Shown: piece by piece, positions 55,427 to 64,000 of the stretch
Layout: each line of letters opens with the position of its first letter
Position numbering within the stretch: the stretch's first letter is position 1
Assembly (NCBI GenBank): GCA_026075535.2
Contig: AP026539.1
Location: forward strand, 7,626,001-7,690,000
Direction of reading: 5' to 3'
DNA from: Tricholoma matsutake
Lineage: Eukaryota; Basidiomycota; Agaricomycetes; Agaricales; Tricholomataceae
DNA: 64,000 nucleotides
The notes under the pieces: generated by a model
The model's database searches: none
Told to the model about the DNA's origin: nothing
Seen by the model: only the letters and a program-made list of their open reading frames with translations
Translations under genes and position numbers: made by a program

Positions 55427-56150
55427 TGTTACAATTTTTTTTGTAACTCATGGGACCCAACTGACCCGACCGACCCAATGATCCCCTTCAGACAGGAGGC
55501 ACCACCTGATTCATGCCTAGGGCATGTCCTTGACACCAGACACACACACAATGCATGCCAACTGCATGCATTTGATCCCCTTTCCATGGAAGGCACCCTT
55601 GACGCATGGTGACTCCATGCACCTGAACCCACACCCACACATGCTGTGATATGACAGCCCCCTGACATGAGGTCCATGACGTCGGACTCTCATGATCGAC
55701 ATGCTGCGCTGCAGCACTCCGTGACATCAGACGCCTCATGCAAGGCATGAGGGCTATTGTTTCTATTCTTACTTGATACGCATCTACCTTTCCGATTGGA
55801 CAATAAGGACCTCCCTTGTAGTATAAGTACTGCAACTCGTAGTAGGGATGTCCTTAGTTTAGATCTAGGCAATCTACAGCTTTAACTTGTGAACTCGCGA
55901 ACTTACCTCAAAACCACTAAGGAAGCCCCTTAGTGCATGAACCTGAACAACTCTATGCAGAAGGCCTGCTAGAGTGCACTATCTCTCTTACGTTGGATGC
56001 TCCGAGTAAGACTAGTGCCGAATGACTTGTCAAGGAAGCACCTCGTCAAATGACATTGACTAGATTGAGTGGTTGAGGCTTTGCCCTTAACATAAGATCT
56101 AAACTATCTGCTAGCCCACCTACCTAGGTGTAGGCAATACGTCTCGATAC
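55427..56150 (+). repeat. 5' LTR of gypsy-3
   Basis: It starts TGTTACAATTTTTTTTGTAAC and matches 63290 onward for about 550 bases (to about 55998), with a length difference described in the findings. A stem-loop CCTCATGCAAGGCATGAGG lies near 55733. The true 3' end of the LTR is uncertain because the matching LTR leaves the window. TSD cannot be checked. Confidence 0.6.
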
Positions 56151-56521
56151 ACACCACAATGACCCTATAAGGGCAACCTAAGCCTCTAGCAAAGGGAAAT
56201 CTGAAGAGAAAAGTCTAAGGATCCCCTTGCTGATGCCCAGTATATGTGAAGATGACAAAAATCAAATATAACCTAAAAATAGAAAAAGGCAGAGATAGGC
56301 GGATCAAGGCCGCCGAATGACATCATACCAAGGGGTATGTGTCGGAAGGGGTACTCCGCCTCTAAATATAAAAGTGTCAACATGTACAAACATGATAGCA
56401 AGGGAAAATTAGTAATAAAATCCGGAAAAATCATAGAAAATGAAGAATAGAAGGAAATGAGGTGGGGAAAAATATAGGACGAACATAAAAAATAGGAAAA
56501 ACACACAGGGCATCCCCCTAG
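56151..56521. other. Gypsy-3 leader
   Basis: Non-coding stretch between the presumed LTR and the gag frame, which opens after a TAG at 56519. No primer-binding site was recognised. Confidence 0.35.
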
Positions 56522-57643
56522 TCCCCTTACAGACCCGGGTCTAGACAAACCCCAGACCAACCACCAAGAGAAGCAGAACCACAGCCAGGTTCATCTTGGT
56601 ACCAATACAACGGAAGACTAGTCTGTTACTCAACCCCAGCACAGCGTTGGTTCTACAGATCAACCGACAGACAACGAGGAGATTTCCTCACTGATGAAGA
56701 CTTTGAACAACTGCACACACACCCACCCGAAACATCCACCCGCTTCTTAACAGATGAAACCGACGACCTCTATAACGAGATGTCTGAACCTGCAACCATG
56801 CCGATGATGTCCGTAAAGAACATTCGAATCCGATCACCAACAGACTTCTCAGGAGAGCGGACCAAGACCGCCAAGTTCCTGCAGGAGATAGACCTGTACC
56901 TGCGAATCAACAACCAGGTCTATGACACGAACGACAAGAAGATCATCTTCACACTGTCCTTCATGAATGGAGGGACAGCAGCTGCCTGGGTGCAGGCATT
57001 TGTCAACCAGCACCAGTCCGAGGGACTCGGTGAATATGCAGACTTCTGACAGAAGGTCCTAGAAGCCTTCTCACCGATTGACGACACCGGAATGGCAAAG
57101 ACTGAGATCAAAAATCTCAAACAAGGTTCAGGGAACCTCAAAGAATATGTGGTGAACTTCTGCATCCTGAAAGACAGGATGGGAATCACAGAAGACGCAG
57201 CCATGATCGAATATTTCATGGATGGACTGCACCCCAAATTACTGAAGAGGGTACATACAATGGAAATGGTACCCAACACTCTCAAGGGCTGGATAAAGGC
57301 AGCCTCAAAATACGAAGGCCAATGGAAACGGGCCATGGCAATCCTGGGGAAGACCAGGCAGAACCAGAAGATGAAGGAAACAATGAAGAAAGGACAGCCC
57401 TCTCTTGACATCAACTGACTGACGAACCAAGAATGCATGGAACACCTCCGAAAGGGACTGTGTTTCATCTGCCACCAACCCGGACACCGATCGTCCGACC
57501 ACAAGGATGGAAAAGACCCCACCCAGACAGGGTCAGCGCCTCCTCCTTACCGAAACTGCTTCACCCAGAAAAAGACTGGGGTGGACACCTACCAGAAGAT
57601 CCACACGATGCTGGATGAACTAGACAAAGAAGAAAAGGAATGA
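56522..57643 (+). pseudogene. Gypsy-3 gag
   Basis: An open frame begins after 56521 without a clear Met. It reads SSWYQYNGRLVCYSTPAQ, a Glu/Asp-rich part, then MSVKNIRIRSPTDFSGERTK and FLQEIDLYLRINNQVYD, the gag core (56780-57400). A zinc knuckle CFICHQPGHRSSDH lies near 57463; its last ligand is His instead of Cys. TGA at 57047, 57416 and 57641 interrupt or end it. The next gene is in the -1 frame, which would fit a programmed -1 frameshift into pol. Confidence 0.75.
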
Positions 57644-58110
57644 GCCCTCAACCTCATGGAGGAATCGGGTTTTTAGAGCAGCAGCCTGATATGACGCCAG
57701 TCACTGCTGAAATTTCTGTAGGGTCTGTACTCTTAGCTACCATGAATAGACAATCTATGTGCCTGTCTATTTGGGTAGCTGAGTCAGACAATGGAAAAGA
57801 CGTCACAACGAATGCACTCCTTGACTCTGGAGCAGGAGGAGTCTTTATTGACTCAAAATTCATCGAACAAGAAGGGATCAAGACATATCCCTTGGGCTAC
57901 ACCATCCGGGCCACAAACATAGATGGAACCCTGAACAAACAGGGAACAATCATGAGATATGTGAGGGGAAGGCTCCACATCAATGGATGGAGCTACCCAA
58001 TGAAATACCTAGTCGCCAGACTAGGCAAGGAATCGGTGATCCTGGGCCTGTTGTGGCTATGGGAGGTGAACCCAATTATTGATTGGAAGAAAGGAACTCT
58101 TGAGTTCTGA
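57640..58110 (+). pseudogene. Gypsy-3 protease
   Basis: NALLDSGAGGVFIDSKFIEQ gives the active-site Asp near 57825; GLLWLWEVNPIIDWKKG ends the domain. It starts at the overlap with gag (ATGA, 57640-57643). A TGA at 58108 ends the frame, after which the same frame continues into a charged linker. Confidence 0.75.
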
Positions 58111-59310
58111 GATGAAGAACGACAGGCTCAAATCCAATGGATCTTGGAGAAGACAAGAAGAGCCAAATGAGCCCTCCCAAACACCCTAAAGCTCCCCAGG
58201 GTCAACACTGAAAGGGAAGCACCCAACGACAAACTGGCACAAATTCGATGCATCGTGGCCAAAACAAGACAAAGGCTCTCTGAAGAAAAAGAGAGGAGCC
58301 TCGCCTGAGCCAAAGTGGCTGTGACAAAAACCAGAGAAAGACTCTCCAAAGAAAGGGAGAGAAATCTTGCCCAAGCCAGATCGGCTGTGGCAAAAACCAG
58401 GGAGAGACTCTCCGAAGAAAGGGAGAGAAACCTTGCCCAAGCCCGATTGGCCATGGCAAAAACAAAGGAAAGGCTTTCCGAGAAGAAAGCAAAGGAGCTG
58501 AATTCAGTCCAGAAAGCCCTTGTGAAGACCAGGACCAAGGACACTCCTAAAGAAGACAGGAACTTCAGAGCAGCAAGATGTGCCATTGCCAAGACCCGAG
58601 AAAACCAGAAGAAAAGACAACTGGAGAAGGAAAAGAACAATGAATGCGACAGGACACAACGAATCGTGCAAAAGATGAAGGAACTGCTAACCTCCACAGG
58701 AGAGGGAAGCACTGGCAAAAGGAACATGAAAATGACACTATGAAACAGGATAAACTACCCTCGACAACAGACTACCCCAACCCATGATATTAGGACCCCA
58801 GATCACAGTACCATCAATGCTGAAGTACCTATGCCCAGGGAGACTCCCCCTCAAGTGAAGGTCGAGGAGATACCTGATGAAGAACTACTGGCAGACACCG
58901 GCATGGAAATACGAGCAATGGAAGAGACCTACAAACAAGATGCAACAGACCTCTTGATTGCATATGTACGAGGAGAACCGGTCATTGGCATATTTGAACT
59001 GCCATAAGAACCACCCCTCACCAGGGAGCACCGAGGACTGACCCATAGGTATATACAGAAAACAAACACGATCTCCAGGATCACAAAGGCCAAGGACTCC
59101 CTGCGATATGTATTCTCAAAGAGCACATGGATCAGAGCAAAGACATCCATTTCCCAGCGACTCACGCATGAACAGGATGAGGGAAAGGAGGCCAGCAAGC
59201 AGACCCTGGACGACCTACTGCCACCGGAATACCAGAAATACAGACAGGTATTCGAAAAGGCCACATCTGAATGATTCCTGGAATCAAGACTGTGGGATCA
59301 CGCAATTGAC
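58111..59310 (+). pseudogene. Gypsy-3 protease-RT linker with 22-residue repeats
   Basis: A long charged linker. Four 66-base units at 58249, 58315, 58381 and 58447 encode variants of AVAKTRERLSEERERNLAQARS, predicted to be helical coiled coil. A Lys/Glu-rich segment and an acidic segment (VEEIPDEELLADTGMEIRAM) follow, then LDDLLPPEYQKYRQVFEK, the usual lead-in to RT. Stops (TGA 58166, 58306, 58741, 59272; TAA near 59006) interrupt it. Confidence 0.65.
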
Positions 59311-60600
59311 TTGAAGGAAGGCTTTGTACCAAAAGATTGCAAAGTCTACCCATTGACACCAAAAGAACAAGAGAAACTCAATGAGTTTCTCAATGAAAAC
59401 CTGGAAAAAGGATACATCCGACCATCAAAATCACCCATGGCATCCCCATTCTTCTTCGTGTCAAAGAAGGACTCTGATGCTCTGCAACCTTGCCAAGACT
59501 ATCACTATCTGAACAAAGGAACAATCCAGAACAACTACCCCCTGCCACTGATCGGAGACCTCTTGGACAAGCTGAAGGGAGTGAAATTTTTCACGAAACT
59601 TGATATTCAATGGGGATATCACAACATATGGATAAAGAAAGGAGACGAGTGGAAGGCAGCATTCAAGACTAACCGAGGACTATTTGAGCCAATGGTGATG
59701 TTCTTTGGGCTGTGCAACTCACCGGCAACATTCCAGGCCATGATGAACGATCTCTTCCAAGATATGCTAGATGAAGGATGGCTCATCATCTATATGGACG
59801 ACATCCTGATCTTCTCAAAGATGGAAGAAGAACACTGGATAAGGACCAAAAGAGTCCTTGAACGACTACGACAATGCAATCTCTACCTGAAAATAGAGAA
59901 GTGCAAATTCAATGTACAGGAAGTTGAGTTCTTGGGCATGATCGTCAGACCCAATGAACTTGCAATGGACAACATGAAACTGGCTGGGATCAAGGACTGG
60001 CCCACGCCAAGGACAGTGAAGGATGTAAGATCCTTCCTAGGATTTGGAAACTTCTATTGACAATTCATTGGACACTTCATGGATCTGGCCAGACCGCTGA
60101 ACAATTTGACGAAGAAGAACCAGAAATTTGAATGGACAAACGACTGCCAGCAGTCATTTGATGCACTAAAAAGGAAGTTCAACGAGACCCCAGTACTGCT
60201 GATGCCAGACACAACAAAACCATTTGTGGTGGAATCTGATGCCTCAAAATTTGTGACAGGTGCAGTACTCAGACAACAGGACGCCAATGGAGACTGGCAC
60301 CCATGCAGATACATCTTGCACTCTTTCAATGAAGCAGAAAGAAATTATGAGATATACAACCGGGAACTATTGGGAGTGATCTGAGCGCTGGAAACATGGA
60401 GACACTACCTGCAGGGGATGCCATTCCCTGTGACAGTACTGTCCGATCACAAGAACCTGACGTACTTTCATCAGCCACAGAAACTGAAATGACAACAGGC
60501 TAGATGGAGCATCTACCTGTCACAATTCAACCTGAAGCTACAACATGTACCAGGATCACAGATGGTACAATCTGATGCCCTATCAAGGAGAGCAGATCAC
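59311..60600 (+). pseudogene. Gypsy-3 reverse transcriptase and RNase H
   Basis: [52 protein letters not shown] and the active site YMDDILIFS at about 59790, then [11 protein letters not shown]. RNase [40 protein letters not shown] and SDALSRR at about 60580. TGA codons at 60058, 60382 and 60490 replace Arg in well-conserved words (NFY-R-QFI, VI-R-ALE, LK-R-QQARW as I know them). Otherwise the domain is complete. Confidence 0.85.
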
Positions 60601-60655
60601 ATAGCCAAAGAAGACACCAATAACAAGGACAAGACCATCCTCGCTGACAAACTGT

Positions 60656-61672
60656 TTGTCAAAACGATTGACACTGAGCTCCAGGGAGCCCTTAATGAAG
60701 GATGACCTCGTAAATGATGCTTTACGAGCCCTGAAGACCAACAGAACTCCCCCAATCAAATCTGCATTGGACAACTGGAAATTTGAAGATGGCCTGCTCT
60801 TTTTCAAAGACAGATGCTACATGCCACAGGACAAAACCCTCTGCCAAGTGATCATACAGAAATATCATGATAGCATCATGACAGGGCACCCTGGACAATG
60901 GCAGACAATCGAACTGATCTGACGAGACTACTGGTGGCCAGGAATGGCCAACTTCATCAAGAAGTATGTCAAAGGCTGCACAAAGTGCCAGCAAATGAAA
61001 GTGAATACACACCCAATGACCCCACCGCCGACACCGATATCATCTGATGCCAGCAGACCATTTGAGCTGGTAATGACAGATTTTATCACAGACTTGCCCA
61101 TGATAAATGGATTTGACTCAATCATGGTCATGGTAGACCATGGTCTTACGAAGGGGGTAATTTTTATCCCTTGCACGAAGACAATCGACGCACTTGGCGC
61201 TGCAGACCTTTACCTGCACCATGTATACACAAGATTTGGACTCCCCAGAAGAATCATCTCAGACAGAGACCCTCGATTCATGTCCAAACTCTTCCGAGAA
61301 CTCAGATGATTGCTCAGGATTAAGCTATCCATGAGCACTGCCTATCACCCCCAGACCAATGGAGAAACGGAGCGAGTAAACCAAGAGCTAGAGGTTTATC
61401 TCTGCATGTTCTGTTTGAACAAACCCGAAGATTGGGAGCATTATCTCCCAATGGCAGAATTCACGCACAACCAGAAGACGCACTCTGCAGTAAAACACTC
61501 GCCGTTTTACTTCATGATGGGATATCAACCACGTGCTATCCCCACCCCATACAAAAAGACAAACGTACCGGCCGCCAAACAGAGAATCCAAGAACTTCTC
61601 TCTGCGAGAAGGGAAGCTCTTGCTGCACATGAACTAGCCAGACAGGCTATGGCTGCCCAAACAAAAGGGTGA
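60656..61672 (+). pseudogene. Gypsy-3 integrase, zinc site and core
   Basis: The frame shifts by one base near 60690. HDSIMTGHPGQWQT and [10 protein letters not shown] form the HHCC site; [22 protein letters not shown] and NGETERVNQELE give D, D and E of the catalytic triad (61075, 61257, 61360). TGA at 60920, 61307 and 61670 stand at Arg positions. All three catalytic residues are kept. Confidence 0.85.
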
Positions 61673-62107
61673 TACAAACCATTCAAGGTTGGAGAACAAG
61701 TATGGCTTGACTCCAAGAACCTGAAGATTGGCTACCCAATGAGAAAACTGGCACCAAAACAAGAAGGGCCCTTCGTGATAGAAGATGCCTTGTCAAGAAT
61801 GACATACCGATTGAAACTGCCACTGAGATGGAAGATCCACCCGGTATTCCATGCAGCTTTACTCACATGATACCATGAGAATGACACTCATGGGCGAAAC
61901 TTCCTGACTCCACCACCTGACCTTGTGGAAGGAGAAAATGAATACAAGGTGGAAGCGATCATTACACACAAGAAGCATGGCAAGACACGCCGTTACCTCG
62001 TGAAATGGGTTGACTACCCGACATCCAAAAACACATGGGAACCCGAATCAAACCTGAAGAATGCCCCCAAGATCCTGACAGCATATAAGAAGAGGTACCA
62101 CCTCTGA
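61673..62107 (+). pseudogene. Gypsy-3 integrase tail with chromodomain
   Basis: GEQVWLDSKNLKIGYPMRKL, then IHPVFHAALLT, TGA at 61868 (Arg expected), YHENDTHG, and a chromodomain at 61925-62107: YKVEAIITHKKHGKTRRYLV, KWVDYPTSKNTWEPESNL. The chromodomain would tether integration to marked chromatin. The aromatic residues Y, W, W are present. Confidence 0.8.
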
Positions 62108-62520
62108 CAGAACCCAGAACCCCCTCCTTCTTCCCACTATGATACTACCTGAGAATGCCTGCTGAACGACAATTCACCCGAGAATACCTACAAAACCAAT
62201 CAAATGCCGATGCCCTTCACATTCACCTCACCCACGACCCACTGAAATACCATCTTGCCAGGATGTGCTTCTACTACACGAGCACAATCAAACAAATGGA
62301 ATGAAACCTAGAAGAAGCAATGAACGATGCAGATGCCCTGGGGATCAAACAGATGATCCAAGAGATGATTGCACCGTGGTCAGACAGACCAAGAACAGCC
62401 AAGGAGAGACCTCACACCCCCCTAGATCAACACAGATGACCACCGACCTTGCCCTCGCCACTCGGCGAGTGGAGTGACAGAGACAAACGATGAGCTCCCT
62501 CTGGAGACTCCTCCCATTCT

Positions 62521-63123
62521 ATGAAGAACCCGAAGATTGTGCCTAGGGCACCCAAAGTAATCGATCTGACCACCCCCGAACCCAAACCAAAAACCACCCA
62601 ACCGCCTTGGTCCTCCCCACACATGAGACATGCCAGATGTTTCATCTGCCAAGAGATAGGCCATTTCGGCCTGATTTGCCCACAATATGTTTGCAAGTAT
62701 TGCAAACAGTGAGGCCCCAGACACTATAGGATGAACTGCCCAGACAAACCTTGGAAAGATCAAGAGACCGATCAAAAGGAAGCTGAACACAGACAGTGGC
62801 TCTTCTTTAACTCCAGATATGATGATTTTGATGACGATGCAATGGGAAACATGACAGGAGAGCCATATGGAAGGATTTAAAAGGCAGAGCTCAAGGCGAT
62901 GGCATGACAAGACAGACCCATGCTCGCAGGAATTACGATCCTCGCCATCGTCATTGGCATGACCCTGGCTGCAGTGGCAGCCCTGACCTTTGCATTTTGC
63001 CTCTACACCATCTTCCAAACAGAACCTGAACCCCCGAGTACAGACATCGAGTTTGCCATCCTGCAACGCCCCCTTTTCAATCATACTACCGACTCCTTGA
63101 CACTGCTACCTAGGGCAGCATGA
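62521..63123 (+). pseudogene. Gypsy-3 post-pol ORF: zinc knuckles and membrane segment
   Basis: Downstream of pol and in another frame. From a Met at 62521: a Pro-rich part, then CFICQEIGHFGLIC (C-x2-C-x4-H-x4-C), immediately CKYCKQ, a TGA, and GPRHYRMNC as a second knuckle with wider spacing, an acidic part (YDDFDDDAMGN), then a hydrophobic stretch of about 30 residues (LAGITILAIVIGMTLAAVAA onward, 62923-63015) and a short tail. Stops at 62710, 62878 and 62905 break it. Such an ORF in the env position is unusual for a fungal gypsy element; the role is unknown. Confidence 0.6.
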
Positions 63124-63275
63124 ACCAGAAGAACCCGATCATGGTCTGAGTTCGGACATGAATTATTCCTCCATTGTACCCCTCGACCCCGACCTACCCA
63201 CATAACCAGACCACGCCCGATCAGACCACAAAGGAGAGATGAAGATTTAGGTCGAAGTGTGGAACTTTCAACCAT

Positions 63276-63289
63276 AGCGGGGGGGGTAA
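63276..63289 (+). promoter_or_regulatory. Polypurine tract of gypsy-3
   Basis: AGCGGGGGGGGTAA directly before the 3' LTR start TGTTACAA at 63290. Confidence 0.7.
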
Positions 63290-64000
63290 TGTTACAATTT
63301 TCCTTGTAACTCATGGGACCCGACCAACCCAACCAACCCGATGATCCCCTCCAGACAGGAGGCACCACCTGATTCATGCCTAGGGCATGTCCTTGACACC
63401 AGACACACACACAACCCATGCCGACTGCATGCATTTGATCCCCTTCCCATGGAAGGCACCCTTGATGCAGGGTGACTCCATGCACCTGAACCCACACCCA
63501 CACATGCTGTGATATGACAGCCCCCTGACATGAGGTCCATGATGTTGGACTCTCATGATTGACATGCTGTGCCACAGCATGTCCTTGACATTGGATCCTT
63601 GACATTGGATCCGTGACATTGGACACCTCATGCTAGGCATGAGGCTTATCTCTTATTGTTTCCTGACATGCTGTGCCGCAGTAATCTGTGACATCAGACG
63701 CCTCATGCAAGGCATGAGGGCTATTGTTTCTATTCTTACTTGATACGCATCTAGCTTTCCGATTGGACAATAAGGACCTCCCTTGTAGTATAATTACTGC
63801 AACTTGTAGTAGGGATGTCCTTAGTTTAGATCTAGGCAATCTACAGCTTTAACTTGTGAACTCGCAAACTTGCTCGAAACCACTAAGGAAGCCCCTTAGT
63901 GTGTGAACCTGAACGACTCTATGCAGAAGGCCTGCTAGAGTGCACTATCTCTCTTACGTCGGATGCTCTGAGTAGGATGCCTCATGCTAGGCATGAGGCT
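63290..64000 (+). repeat. 3' LTR of gypsy-3, cut by the window edge
   Basis: It matches 55427 onward. It has about 100 extra bases (about 63563-63665), a near-repeat of the GACATGCTGTG...CCTCATGC segment. From 63976 it no longer follows the 5' LTR and shows once more the word CCTCATGCTAGGCATGAGG. Confidence 0.65.

Noticed and set aside
55189..55446. Plus-strand ORF that faintly recalls replication protein A (ILSDEIISCY)
   Set aside because: It overlaps the copia RT on the other strand for its first part, and the remaining 55 residues are too few and too weakly similar to support a call.
57047..61870. TGA read as arginine (alternative genetic code)
   Set aside because: CGA is still used for Arg and TGA ends frames elsewhere (the zinc-finger/RING gene ends in TGA). 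CpG deamination explains the pattern more simply.

Overview
The window looks like a repeat-rich piece of a basidiomycete genome, most likely an Agaricomycete. Three things support this: spliced genes with introns of about 50-60 bases; a Plavaka-type (CACTA-related) transposase and a Ngaro/DIRS-like tyrosine-recombinase retroelement, both common in mushroom-forming fungi; and chromodomain Ty3/gypsy elements. About nine tenths of the sequence can be assigned to transposable elements, most of them broken and many nested. Only one gene looks like an ordinary host gene: a C2H2 zinc-finger/RING protein at 26239-29262 on the minus strand.

Layout. 1-5607: gypsy-1 (plus), a decayed pol followed by an antisense intron-containing gene, a polypurine tract and an LTR start. 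5608-18447: gypsy-2 (minus), bounded by a 3' LTR at 5608-6210 and a broken 5' LTR at 15873-18447. It is interrupted by a non-coding insertion, a solo LTR, an hAT-like element with 8-base target duplications that itself contains a small LTR element (TRIM-1), and a 1.85 kb hairpin-rich element (copy A) inside the 5' LTR. 18448-20124: hairpin element copy B, with a solo LTR inside it. 21600-25565: the helicase half of a Helitron with a cysteine-protease-like tail. 26239-29262: the zinc-finger/RING gene. 29631-41065: a Ngaro-like element (minus) split by a two-gene Plavaka transposon at about 31433-38693. 42492-46640: two more hairpin-element copies (D and C). 47001-55244: a copia element whose 3' half is inverted in place and carries a second TRIM. 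55427-64000: gypsy-3 (plus), nearly complete, with an extra ORF after pol.

Themes. Most premature stops in the transposon proteins are TGA where the family has arginine, and several catalytic residues are changed by CpG-to-CpA transitions. This fits decay of methylated CpG. The least explained material is the hairpin-array element family (four copies, RNA polymerase III-like promoter boxes, no ORF), the TRIM family with a conserved non-pol ORF, the antisense gene in gypsy-1, the Plavaka companion gene and the post-pol membrane/zinc-knuckle ORF of gypsy-3. All family names come from reading motifs by eye; no database search was possible.
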